Shown here: positions 43,106 through 53,677 of the stretch, piece by piece | Layout: each line of letters starts with the position of its first letter | Numbering within the stretch: the stretch's first letter is position 1 | Assembly (NCBI GenBank): GCA_028622995.1 | Contig: JAJQJQ010000046.1 | Location: forward strand, 682,001 to 746,000 | Reading direction: 5' to 3' | Length of the DNA stretch: 64,000 nucleotides | Origin: Panagrolaimus kolymaensis | Lineage: Eukaryota > Nematoda > Chromadorea > Rhabditida > Panagrolaimidae | The notes under the pieces: generated by a model | Told to the model about the DNA's origin: nothing | Databases searched by the model: none | What the model saw: only the letters and a program-made list of their open reading frames with translations | Program-made: the position numbers and the translations under genes

Positions 43106-44164
43106 ATGAATGTTACAGCAGAAGAAACAGAAATAATCTCCTCTCTCATAAGCAAACTAACCATTGTTGATGGAATAATTTTGTACACCTCTTTGGTTTT
43201 ACAACTTTTATTTTTAATATTTTTAATTTACCATTTTTATCAAAAAACTAAAACCTTTTCATCCGCTTTTTATTACATCCTTGCAATTGGGTATTTTTTA
43301 AATATAATATTAGTTTTGTTCCTTAAACTTTCTGAACATATAAAAGATTCATATTTTCTTACAACAGTTTTTTATAATGTTTGGTGGTACGATTGGAGAT
43401 TTTATGGTTTTTGGAATACTGTGCTTGCGTTTAATCGATTTACAACATTATTTTTATTTTCAAAGCATGAAAAAATTTGGAGTGGATGGCCTTTAGCTGC
43501 CATATTTGGAGCCATCATTTTTTATCCATTTATTTTAAATGGATATTTGCTTAAAAATTTTCAATGTTTTTTTGTGTCGTCGAAGAGCAGCAGCGAATAT
43601 GATTGCACAGAATTTTTCGGATCCACCACTGTGCCACTTTCAAATTCTATTAACGCTATAGTGGCTTTGATTTTGGGATTATTTACAACTTTTGCAAGAA
43701 AATTGAAGGGTAGCGACCCGAATCAAAAAAAGCAAAAATATGAAACTTATTTACTCGTTATGTCTATCGTCGCATCATTTTTGTTAATTGCCAGCGAAGG
43801 GGCTGCTTTTGCTTCACTCAAATTTAATAATGCTTTAAATGAAATTTATCCATCTTTCAATTTGTTTTACCATCTTGGATCTTATTGTTTAGCATTAATA
43901 TGCAATTGGATTTGCATGCTTTTTTATGTGACACCCATTGTTTTACTTTTTTGCTTATCGTAAGTTTTTTTCCACTCGGAATTTTTGAAGTAGAAAAAAT
44001 GACAAAATGTGAGAAAATTTGGAATTTATTTAATGCCTTTTTTCAGGAAAGCATTTCGTGAAAGTTTCATATCTTTCTATCATTTACACTACCTTCCTGG
44101 AATTAAGCGTTCCATTGCAGTTCGAACCACACAAATCACAGTGATTAGCAAATCCATGCGATAA
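43106..44164 (+). CDS. Serpentine chemoreceptor, Srg-like 7TM, intact
   Basis: Two exons (43106-43959, 44047-44164), about 323 residues. The blocks are the same as the broken neighbour: ILYTSLVLQLLFLIFLIYHF (TM1), FSSAFYYILAIGYFLNIILV (TM2), RFYGFWNTVLAFNRFTTLFL (TM3 with the Asn-Arg-Phe motif), GWPLAAIFGAIIFYPFILNG (TM4), a Cys-containing loop, SINAIVALILGLFTTFARKL (TM5), YLLVMSIVASFLLIASEGAA (TM6), CMLFYVTPIVLLFCLS (TM7) and a basic tail ending VISKSMR. FNRF after TM3 and the KIW-type second loop (EKIWSGW) match the nematode Srg/Srv branch. It is the surviving tandem paralogue of the disrupted gene at 36682 and gives the template for reading that gene. Confidence 0.85.
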
Positions 44165-44564
44165 TGTTATATTTTGTTTCAATTTAAAAAATACGTACTT
44201 TATTTATCTTTGCTTTTTTCATAGGTGTCATAAAATGAATAATTTTCTTTTTTTTACTTAATTTATTTACTTTCGTCAATCATAAAAACATGAAAGACAA
44301 AGAAAAACAAAATACTTGTTTTTTTAAATAAACGTTTATGATAAATTAAAAATTACAAGTCGATGGCCAATAAAATTTGTGAGAAAAAAATTGATCAAGT
44401 TGGTTCATAACCTTGATACGTAAAATGAATATTAATCAATTATTTTATTTTTAATTCAAAATGCATAGTGTACTTTTTCTTTATTAATTCAAATGATACA
44501 GAACGGATTAAAAGAATCTCGAAAAAAAAGAACATTTTATTACCAAGAATTTAAAAAAAAAAGT
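44165..44564. other. Convergent 3' spacer
   Basis: AT-rich gap between the receptor 3' end (+) and the fructosamine kinase 3' end (-). Nothing recognised. Confidence 0.45.
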
Positions 44565-45883
44565 TTATTCAGAATTAATAATTTGTTTCATTAAGCCTAA
44601 ACTTCCTGAAGAATAACCACTTCCAAAATGATTCCAATGATTTAAATGATGAAATAATTCATAAATTAATAATCTTTGTTCAAAGCCTTCAGTTTTTGGG
44701 ATGATACTATGATAAGAGTTATAAAAATCTTTTGTAAAACCTCCAAACATTTTCGCTATTCCTAAATCAAATTCTGAATGACCATAAAAACTTGCGGGAT
44801 CAAAAATAATTGTTTCATCTGTTTCCGTGGCTGCCATATTTCCCGACCATAAATCTCCGTGAACCAAAGCTGGAGTAGGATTTATTCGATTTAAAATTGT
44901 TTCAATTTTAGGTAAACATTCATTCCATAAATCTAATAAAACTTTATTGGAACCTTTTTTAAGCAACATGTCGATGTGAGGTTGAAGTCTTTGATAAATA
45001 TAAAATTTTGTCCAATTATCATTCCATTTATTATTTAATGAAAGATATCCACAACACGTGGGAACATCAAATCCAAATTTAGTTATTGGTGAACCATTTT
45101 TTTCGTTATGGAGATGCAATCTGTAAAAAAATTGCATAAAATTATTTATCAAATAATGGGTTTATTTGTTTTCTATAAAAGATGCACTTTGTGAAACTTT
45201 GCAAAGAAAAATAAGGTATCTGGAAAATCAAAAAGTTTTTCATAATTCGTATGAAAAAAAAAATCAATAACTAAATTTCGAGGTTCTTTTCTTATTTTTT
45301 TTTTTGAGACGAGAGGAAAAATTTTAAGGTTCGTGAATTTTTTTTATTATAGATTTTTCGCGCAAATTTTGGCAAAAATATTTTCAATACGCTAAACACT
45401 TTGAATAAAGAAATAATGGATTTATAAGCTCTTCTTTATAGCCTACTCCAAAAACATTGACTGAATAGATTCAAGAATTTTTCTAAAAAGTACTTACTCA
45501 GCTAATTGTTTACCAAGTGAAGCTTGATCTTTTAAATTTTTCATTTTAACATATTCAAAAACTATCGCTGAAGTTCCATCCGCTAATTTAAAAGTTCCAT
45601 ATGACTTTGGTGCTCGAATTGTGTTTGTTGAGTGAATAGCTTCCACACTTATATGTTCGCCATCAAACATTAATTTTGCCTATAAAATAAAAAAAGCTTT
45701 TTTGTTTTCAAAAAAATAATAAAAACTTACATCTTTTTTATTATTAATTTTCACGTAAATAAATTGATTGTTATCAATTTCATATTTTTTTCCTGAAGAA
45801 ATACATCCACCGCCAGATTCACCAGTGGCTTTCAAAATTGAAGTTTTCACTAAATTTTTAATTTCTTCTTCCATTTTTTTCAT
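44565..45883 (-). CDS. Fructosamine-3-kinase / ketosamine-3-kinase
   Basis: Three minus-strand exons (45731-45883, 45498-45679, 44565-45120) sum to 891 nt, 296 residues, all in phase. It belongs to the FN3K family, which phosphorylates sugar adducts on glycated proteins (fructosamines or ribulosamines) so that they decompose. Seen here: an N-terminal lobe with ATGESGGGCISSG (nucleotide loop), a VKIN strand, VEAIHSTNTIRAPKSYG, HLHNEKNGSPITKFGFD, TCCGY, the catalytic HGDLWSGN block, FDPASFYGHSEFDLGIAKMF (metal-binding Asp) and LYELFHHLNHWNHFGSGY. The length matches the usual ~300 residues. No signal peptide, so it is cytosolic. A second in-frame ATG lies 9 nt downstream. Confidence 0.93.
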
Positions 45884-46630
45884 AAAAAAAGTTTAGAAAA
45901 AACGTGGTTGGTTTGATATAAGTAAACAACAACAAAAATGAATGCAGTGTTTTTGGAGAGCTCTCTCATAAACTATGTTTTTCTTTTTCTTTTTTTTCAC
46001 TAAAATCAGCAAATTCGCGGACACACAGGCTCAACTAAAAGAAAAACAACTATAATTCATTTTTTGTACTTTAGTTTGCTTAAAAAATTTCGTTCAAACT
46101 TTTGTTAAGTGACGGTGGTGACAAAAGCTTAATGGTTGAGTAAAAGTGTTAAAAAAAACAGAACAAACGATCAACATGACTATCAAAAGTTCCATCTTTT
46201 GTTAGTTATAAAAAATTTGCAATGAGGAAAATAATGCAATAAAATTTTTAATGACATGATGAGAGAAACCCATTCAAACGATTCAAAAAAGAAATTGCAA
46301 GACAAGAGTTAAAAAATACATAGTTTCAAATTAATAACGATAGCAAATTTTAATGGAAAAGCGAAGTTTGATGAAGGGAAAAACTTATCCATCAGCAAAT
46401 TCATTGGTAAATTATCAATAACTCTTTCCTTTTTTTGCGTGTAAAAAGTTGAATTATTTTTTTTTGTTGCAATTTGCAAAACCATTCAAAAAAAACTTTC
46501 CCATGAATGTTGACCAAGATGGCAAATTTGCATAAAATCCAAGTGAAACCCTTTCAAAGCCTATAAAAGGCTCACTGGTTTTTTGATTTTTCTTTCAATC
46601 ATTCCATTGTTGCTTTTTTACATTTCAACA
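45884..46630. other. Divergent promoter region
   Basis: AT-rich, between the fructosamine kinase (-) and the mucin-like gene (+). It includes CTATAAAAGG at 46561-46570, listed separately. Confidence 0.5.
46561..46570 (+). promoter_or_regulatory. TATA box of mucin-like gene
   Basis: CTATAAAAGG, 61 bp upstream of the first ATG (46631). A strong TATA of this kind suggests a highly expressed, tissue-specific secreted product; that last step is inference. Confidence 0.55.
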
Positions 46631-47502
46631 ATGATGTCGATGATGAAGTTGCTTCCTTGGTTGATGTTATCCTGGTGCTTTGCTTTCATCATGTTTTCAA
46701 ATGTTGCTTTGGTTGCTGGTGATGATGGTGCATCCGAATGTAATATGTTTCTATCTGCTCCTATTCCTATTGATGGAACAACTGGAAACTTGATTCTTCA
46801 ACCTGTTGATCCAGTTTCTCCAGAACAATGTCACGGAAGTGGTGAATTATGCGTCATGTATGTCTGCAATAAGCAACATGGTGAATACTTGTATGGTGCA
46901 GGCTGTCGTACCACTTTCCAAGATGTATGTGTCTTAAATCCTGAAGAAAAAACGTTAGTTGAGAAAGAAGTTGCTGGAACATGTTCAATGCTTAAAATGG
47001 GAATTTATCATGTTTGTGAAGGAAAGGATTGTGGTTTACAATTCAATGAATGTGTAAGTTATCTGTTATATGGGTTTTCTTTTACACTGACCTCTTCATT
47101 TTTTAGGTTCGTAGCAAGCATATTGAAGATCCTGCTTTAAACATTGGTGACGAATTGACTTTGGACAAAATTCAACTTGATAGTGGTCTTGATCCAACGA
47201 CAACACCTGCTCCTGAACCTGAAACTCCACCTCCACCTGCTCCTGAAACTCCACCACCTCCTGCTCCTGAAACAACAACAACAACAACTCCAACTCCAAT
47301 GCCAACAACTACTGATGTTCCAACAACAACAAGTACTGCTAAACCAACAACCAAGGCACCAACAACATCGTCAACTGAAAAAAAGAAACCTATGCCAAAA
47401 CCTGCTGAACCTACTACAACAACTTCTGGAGCAAAAGAAAACTTTACCATCTTGAAATTTGCTGCTATCGTCTTCTCTGCTTTTGGTTTAGCATTTCTTT
47501 AA
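46631..47502 (+). CDS. Probable GPI-anchored Cys-rich, Thr/Pro-rich (mucin-like) surface protein
   Basis: Two exons (46631-47053, 47107-47502). The frame is open upstream of 46631 but has no ATG, so the start is 46631 in a run of Met codons. The signal peptide covers about the first 28 residues (LLPWLMLSWCFAFIMFSNVA). A domain of about 100 residues with ten or so Cys (CHGSGELCVMYVC, GAGCRTTFQDVC, GTCSMLKMGIYHVC, EGKDCGLQFNEC) resembles ET-module/three-finger folds. Then come PEPETPPPPAPETPPPP repeats and a TTT-rich O-glycosylation stretch. The tail ENFTILKFAAIVFSAFGLAF is a hydrophobic C-terminus with small residues (TTSGA) before it, as in GPI signals. Function unknown; a surface-coat role is plausible. 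Confidence 0.7.
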
Positions 47503-48478
47503 TGTTTCTTTTGGTGTTTAATTTGTCTCTTATATGTAATCTTTGTAATAATGATTAAATAAAGAGCGAAATAACAAAACTGTGTTTATAAATGAGCATC
47601 GAATCCTAGGGTTTAAGTATATTTAAAGTTAGTTTCAATCCAAGAAATAGTCATTTTGCGGATTTCTCCAATCTAATTCATTCGACTTTTATTTAAATTT
47701 GTTTAACAATTGCAGAATATATAAATCTAATCAAAGGCCCTGAAAATATGGTTGCAACTTACAAGAGGATTTATTGATTCGAAGACATTTATGACAATTC
47801 TATGGCTAACTTTTTTTTACCAAATTTAATAAAAGTTTTGTTTATTTTCAAAAAACCATTAATGAATTGCATTGGACGAAGCTGGTACTGTACATCAGAT
47901 CAATACGGTAGAAATATTGTAGTGTTTGACTCAAGTCAACTAAAAGTCAAATTTGTAATCTGAATGCAGAAATTTTGTTTATCCCAATATTTTATAAAAA
48001 TTTGAGTTGAGTGAGGTGTTTATAATTACTGTGAACTTTAATAAAAAAAGAATGTGTTTGTCAAAATGTAAAGGGTTTTTCACCGTCATAAATAAACTAA
48101 TGTTAAAATTTAATTTTTTGCACTTAAATGACCCACCAACACTCAGTAAAAAAAATTAGACTCTAGAATTTTGCGCTTGTGATCATTGCTCACATTTGTT
48201 CAATGTAGCCTTTTTAAACAATTTTTCTTTTTGTTGGTTGAACAAATGAATTTTTTTCTGTAGTCTTAAAATGCTTTTTTTTCTTTTAAAACGCATTGAC
48301 ATTCCATTTTCCCGCTTTTAAGCTTCTTTTCTTATCAACAAAAAAAATAATCACTGCTTTTTTATTTCTCCACACTTCCGTGAGCAAACTTCCTTTTTAA
48401 AGAACCATAAAATAATATATTTTTCATTAAAATTCAATTCAGTTTTGTCCTTTATCAAACAAAACAAAAGAAAGAAAA
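47503..48478. other. Intergenic
   Basis: About 1 kb, AT-rich, with no gene or clear repeat recognised. Confidence 0.45.
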
Positions 48479-49026
48479 ATGTTTTCTAGAATTGTTGTTG
48501 TACTTTTGCTTTTATTCCCTGCTATTGTGGTTGGAGTCACATATAGCGATGCTCAAGCTCGAAAAAAGCTCACTAATGCAGGAATTACCATAGTTTCAAG
48601 CGGAGGTTGCACTCAACAAGGCAATGCTCATTGCACTTCCTTAACTGGAGTTCACGCTGAAGTTATTGATGGTCCTTATGGAATTATTGAATTTAAAAAG
48701 AAAAGCAAATGCGCCATTGAAATCACTGGTGGAACAGAAATTGGACATGCAGGAGGTAAGAAATTTTTATAAATATATATTTTTTGATAGCACAAGTTTT
48801 ATTCATTTTTAAATAAAATACATATTTTTCTTTTTCTTCAGGAACCTACAGCCATGGAAATGGATGGAAACTTGATGTCCATATGACCGCTTGCATGACT
48901 AGCTATATCGAGAAGCACTTTAACAAAGTCAATCCAACTCATTGGCATGAACCATCTTCAGGATACATTTTTTATAATGAAAATAACCATTGGGATTGTT
49001 GCTTCCATACTGGGTGCGCTGTTTAA
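48479..49026 (+). CDS. Small secreted protein with M15/hedgehog-type zinc motifs
   Basis: Two exons (48479-48755, 48842-49026), 153 residues. The signal peptide is MFSRIVVVLLLLFPAIVVG. The mature part has ARKKLTNAGITIVSSGGC, HCTSLTGVHAEVIDG, CAIEITGGTEIGHAGGTYSH, GNGWKLDV and NNHWDCCFHTGC. The series Ser-His-x-x-Gly-x-x-x-Asp (SHGNGWKLD) followed by a late NHWD corresponds to the zinc ligands His, Asp, His of the M15 D-Ala-D-Ala peptidase/hedgehog fold, as in phage and bacterial cell-wall enzymes (pattern SxHxxGxAxD ... H). Several Cys suggest disulfides suited to secretion. If active, it could cut bacterial peptidoglycan. The fold call is by motif and activity is inferred. Confidence 0.6.
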
Positions 49027-49686
49027 ATGTGCTCGTGTATTTTGTTTAAATTAAAATAAAAAAATATTGTTTTCAATAATGCCAATTTTAAAATTTAAAA
49101 GTGAAGAATGAAAAAATTATAAAAACTGTGCACATGAACAAAGAATTGATTGCGGTAAAATAACGAAGATACATTTTCCACCTTCTGATAAACTTAAATA
49201 GAAAAAGAGCTGCGATGTCATAAAAAAATCAATGCACACAACATAAAGGATTCATTTCGCTTTATTAGCATCAATATTTTTAATAGCAAGATTTTTGTTT
49301 GAATATTTTGATCATTTTTATGTTGTTTTCTTTTTTGTTAAATTTATTTTTTTAAAGGATAAATACGCTTAATTATATATAGAATGCTAAGAGAAAATGC
49401 TAAAGTAAACTAAAAAGAATAGAAGAAAAAACTTCAGTAAGCTTAAAAGAATATTATCCAGTTTTCATAACAAAATGGTCAACCGTGTGAGGGCGATGGT
49501 ACCAAAGTTTTTTTTATAAATGGGCTAAATGCCAGGTAATAAATAGCAAAGGCATATATTTAATCATTGTTTATTCATAAGCCACATAAAACTAATAAAA
49601 ATAATCGATCCAACTGATCCTTTGAAGCAAAAACAAACTTTCGTTTCGTTAATAAATTTTTCTTCTTCTTTATTTTGTTATAGAAA
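49027..49686. other. Intergenic
   Basis: AT-rich, with nothing recognised. Confidence 0.45.
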
Positions 49687-50523
49687 ATGGTCGACGCCGC
49701 TATACAAAAATATTCTTTCAAATCTCCACGTCGTCAATATTTTTCTCTTCCATTCTCTATCATTTCTTACATTTCTGAATCTCCATCCTCACTGATTGGA
49801 TATCAAAAACTTCAACAAACTTGCAAATATTATTTTGGTTGTAAGAAAAAAATTTTAATTGTTGAAAATGAAGTTTGTTATGGTTGCGATGAGAAAAAAA
49901 GATTTGGCTTTGCTGATTCAAATGGAAATCGATTTTATTTCAGAAAAAATCTTTATTTTTGGTTTACTAATAATTTTAAATGTGAATGGGAAAATCGCAT
50001 CTCAACTTTTCGACCATATATTTATCAATTAACTTTAGTGGAATTAAATATTTTAAATCAAAATTTATCTTTAAAAGACATGGATTTTTTATTATCAAAC
50101 AAATTTATGGAAAGAATTTATATGTTTCGAGTCAATATCAAAAAAGAACACGATGGAACTGCCATTGGACTGGATTATATTCTTAACAAAGTTCCAAATC
50201 TCTATGAATTGAGTTTCGAAAATTTATCTGGAATTTATTCCAACCAAAATTTACAGAAAGTCAACTACGTCAAGCGATTTAAAAAGTTTGAATGGTTTTA
50301 TTTAATTTTATCTCAAACTTTGGAAGGAGAAGAAATTGATGCTGAAATTATCTTCGAATTTATTAAAAATAATGCTGCGCCTAAAAGCAAATTTAAATAT
50401 TTATTTCGTCATCTCCATGATACAGAAATTGATCGTTTGAAAACAGATTTACAAGAGCATCTTGATAATTATTTTCCAAACAAAGATAAACCTAAAATTT
50501 ACATTTTGAATCATACAAATTAA
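49687..50523 (+). CDS. F-box-like protein, single exon
   Basis: 278 residues with no intron. The N-terminus (FSLPFSIISYISESPSSLIG, QKLQQTCKYYFGCKKK) has the Leu-Pro ... Ile ... Leu ... Cys-Lys/phe pattern of nematode F-box-like domains. A region with weak leucine-rich spacing follows: IYQLTLVELNILNQNLSLKD, FLLSNKFMERIYMFRVNI, LDYILNKVPNLYELSFENLS. The C-terminus is charged (DTEIDRLKTDLQEHLDNYF). F-box proteins of this kind act as substrate receptors of SCF ubiquitin ligases, and families with single-exon members are hugely expanded in nematodes. Assigned by pattern, so it could be another two-helix domain. Confidence 0.5.
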   Translation: MVDAAIQKYSFKSPRRQYFSLPFSIISYISESPSSLIGYQKLQQTCKYYFGCKKKILIVENEVCYGCDEKKRFGFADSNGNRFYFRKNLYFWFTNNFKCEWENRISTFRPYIYQLTLVELNILNQNLSLKDMDFLLSNKFMERIYMFRVNIKKEHDGTAIGLDYILNKVPNLYELSFENLSGIYSNQNLQKVNYVKRFKKFEWFYLILSQTLEGEEIDAEIIFEFIKNNAAPKSKFKYLFRHLHDTEIDRLKTDLQEHLDNYFPNKDKPKIYILNHTN

Positions 50524-51431
50524 AAAACTTTCTTATGATAGTTTTTTTTTGTATTTATTCTCTTATTTATTAATAATAATGATCATGAAATCTAGTCGCA
50601 AACTTTCCAATGACTCAGAATTTGAAATTGACGCTTCAATGAAAATAATTTAAAAAAAAATAACATTCGCGTGGCAGGCAACTTCTAACAAACAAAAAAA
50701 TCATAATTTAAATACCAACAAAAATATGGATTGTTTTGCTTTTTATGACGTCGTCCTCCAATAACTTTGCTTTATTTACTCAGCAAAAAGAAAAATGAAG
50801 CATAATTCACCAAAAATAGTTCTTTTACGTAAAAAAAATTTTTTTTTGTATTTATTTTTAGTTCACTAAAAAAAACATAGTAATAAAATTCATTCTTATC
50901 ATCGCTTGTATTCTCTTTAAGGAAGGACGTTGACAATTTAATATAAAAAGTTTTTCTCTTAAAGGGACATAGCTATTTCATGCCTTTTTTGAAATTTCGT
51001 TTGCGGGCACTGAAAGTTACACTTGGTAAGGCGCGTGTTTGAATTACCGTGTAAGACAGAAGTGACACGGTAATTCAAACACGCGCCTTACCAAGTGTAA
51101 CTTTCAGTGCCCGCAAACGAAATTTCAAAAAAGGCATGAAATAGCTATGTCCCTTTAATTCACATCATCATTTTTACCATTTTTACAAATTTTATTTCAT
51201 TTCAAATTACAAAGAAAAATATTATAGCAAAACTGCAAAACTTTTTTTACACTTTTCATTTTTCTTCGCCTCTTTGAGTTTTCTTTTTCTCCTTTTTTCT
51301 CCTTGATTTTTTTTCAATACAAAAATTGTATGACGATTCATGCTTTTCTTTTTTTAGCAAAAAAAATTCACCTCAAAATAGCTAAAAACTTTTCAGCGTG
51401 TTTTAAAACGTAGATAAAAATAAAAATATTT
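50524..51431. other. Intergenic with perfect palindrome
   Basis: AT-rich spacer holding the TTAA element at 50963-51154; nothing else recognised. Confidence 0.5.
50963..51154. mobile_element. 192-bp TTAA-flanked perfect foldback element
   Basis: Two arms of about 89 bp are exact reverse complements around a 14-base spacer (TAAGACAGAAGTGA). The arms begin AGGGACATAGC and include CGTTTGCGGGCACTG and AAGGCGCGTGTTTGAATT. TTAA lies on both sides (50959-50962 and 51155-51158), the piggyBac-type target. Arms without a single mismatch mean a recent insertion or ongoing gene conversion. No coding capacity, so it is non-autonomous. Confidence 0.85.
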
Positions 51432-52348
51432 ATGGATTTTTTTGGTAGTATTCGAAAGGGTTTTGCTCAAGTTGTACAAATTGCATCAGATAATGAAATA
51501 TTTAATGAATTTCCTAATTGTTCCACTTTGTTAACAACTAATAAATTGTCCATTAAACTAAATTTAAATAATGAAGCGTACGTTTTTCTTTAACGAAAAA
51601 ATTTAAAACTTAAACAAACTTTTAAAGAAATTTTTTTGCAGATTATATTCTCGGTGCATTCAATGGGCAAAACAGCAATCAGAAACATTTAATGATATTC
51701 CATTTTTAATAAGAAATGAAGAAAGGCGAAAAGCAATAATTATGACAGCAACGGTTGAAGCCGAAAATGGAATTTGTGTTAAAACAAATACACGAAATTC
51801 TGTAATGGTTATTCAACCACCCAATAATTCTCCAAATTGCATTGGGAAATTAATGCATCCAGCTCCAGCGACTTTATTCAAAGTACGACTTTTTCGAGTT
51901 TAATAATTCACAAAAAAAAATTTTTTAAAGGTTATTCAAGAATCAAATCCCGAGGAGTATATAGTATTTCACAGTTACTCAAATCAACCAATAATGAAAA
52001 TAGAAAAATTACATACTTTAATGGGTCGATTTTTTACGATTATTGGAACGGATTATGCTCATTGTTTTAAAACCATGACTGGTACTAAGCTTGGATATAT
52101 TAGACCTAAAATAGTTTTTACTTCTAATGTTTTAATTCTGAAGTTTAAGTGAGTCAGGTTTTTGTGAAATATTTTAAGTTAAATAAATCCATAGAAAAGT
52201 GGTTTTTAGAAGAAATAATAGAGATGTCCAAACTCGAGCCACGATGCTTGGTGTTGCTATATTATTTGCTATAACAGAAGCTTACCCAGTAATTGGAAAA
52301 ATGCTTGTTGAAACATTCAAAATCAGAAGAAATCTAAATCGACTGTGA
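51432..52348 (+). CDS. Scramblase/LURP-one-like (tubby-fold) protein
   Basis: Four exons (51432-51577, 51642-51882, 51931-52148, 52210-52348) total 744 nt, 247 residues, all phases consistent. No signal peptide. The middle part is beta-strand-rich (AIIMTATVEAENGICVKTNT, CIGKLMHPAPATLFKVIQES, MKIEKLHTLMGRFFTIIGTD, KLGYIRPKIVFTSNVLILKF). The end has one hydrophobic segment (TMLGVAILFAITEAYPVIGK). This resembles phospholipid scramblases, which finish a 12-strand tubby-like barrel with a buried hydrophobic helix (LLGA..LID-type). Similarity is weak and by eye only. The length (250 versus about 300) is a little short. An uncharacterised tubby-fold protein is an equal possibility. Confidence 0.4.
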
Positions 52349-53677
52349 TTACAAATTATTGATTTTTCATTCTGTATTTTACTTTTCTTTCTGTTTTCAA
52401 TTTTATTCTTTTTTTCTTTGTTTTAAACAAAACCAAAATCAAATAAATATATTTGTGCAACTATTTTCTTCAATTCCATAAAAATTGTTGGAAAGCATAA
52501 ATGAAGTGATTAACATTTTATTTTCACATGATCGGCCCACCACTATCTCCTGGACAAAAGCTATTCGATGATTCAAAGATATGTGTTTCGTTGCTTCTGG
52601 GAAAAAGTATTCGTTTTTTGTTGTGGTATATTAATTATCTTGATAATTTTATTTGTTTATTTTTCTCTATGAAAATTTATTGAGTTATATAACTTTTTGA
52701 ATTTGAATAAGAAAATAGAAAACTTAAAATATTCAAAAAAAAAATCGTTTAGACGAAACTGCAACTGAAAAATAAAATTAAAAGTGAATGAGCCATTGGT
52801 GATAATAGAAAAATCAATGCGGTGGTTGTTATCAAAAAAAACCTTCAATCGTCGGTTTGTGTATTTGCTTGTCCAAAATGCATAAAGAAAGCTTTTATTG
52901 TGTCGGGAATATTTATTTTTTGATTGCTTTTAAAATCACAAAACATTTCATTTTTCAATGCTTGTGTGTAAAGCAAAAAATAAACTGAATGAAAACATAG
53001 ATTAGGATTAAATTTCACCGAGAAAAAAATAAAATTATTTATCGATTTTTTTTGAATATTTCTAAGTCTTTTTTTTTTGGTAATTTTTTATAACAGTTTA
53101 TTAAGAGTGGAAGAAAATATGAAAAAAAAAAAAGAAATGAAAAAAGTTCTTAATTGTGCAAGAAAGAAAGAAACATGAATGGCTCTTACTTAAACAACAA
53201 CGAAATTGAATGGTTTCAAATTAAAATACCCAGCAACCGACATGATAAAAAAAAAGCAAAATTACAATTTGAAAAATCCTAACAGCCGCAACAATACCTG
53301 TTCTTGGTTTAGTCAACCATGTTACTAAAATAGTTAATATTACGGAAGAAGTAATCCTATTTTGCAAATTTAATAATAGCTAAAACTGCTTCTTTTAAAT
53401 ATTTTTTGGTACACTTTTAACTATTTCATAAAAAGCGTCAAAATTTTTTTTGCAACTCTTAGGCATTGGAGCATTGCATAAAAATGCCTGCAAGCAATTC
53501 AAGAAAGCAAAAAGATAAATTCATTTGATTTCCATAGCAAAATGGTTTCAGTCTTTTTAAATTAACTGATAAGTTTTTTTTTACAATTTCATCAATCTTG
53601 TTAAGTAAACTTTTTTATTCTTATTCTCTTTTATTCTGGTCAATTTGAATATATATACCTTCAAAGTTTTTTTCAAC
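52349..53677. other. Intergenic upstream of S28 array
   Basis: About 1.3 kb, AT-rich with A-runs, and no gene recognised. ATATATAC at 53650-53657, about 25 bp before the first S28 ATG, is a weak TATA-like site. Confidence 0.45.

Noticed and set aside
47172..47450. Val/Gly-rich frame on the minus strand, and Gln/Leu-rich frame on plus
   Set aside because: Mirror frames of the Thr/Pro repeat of the mucin-like protein (46631-47502).
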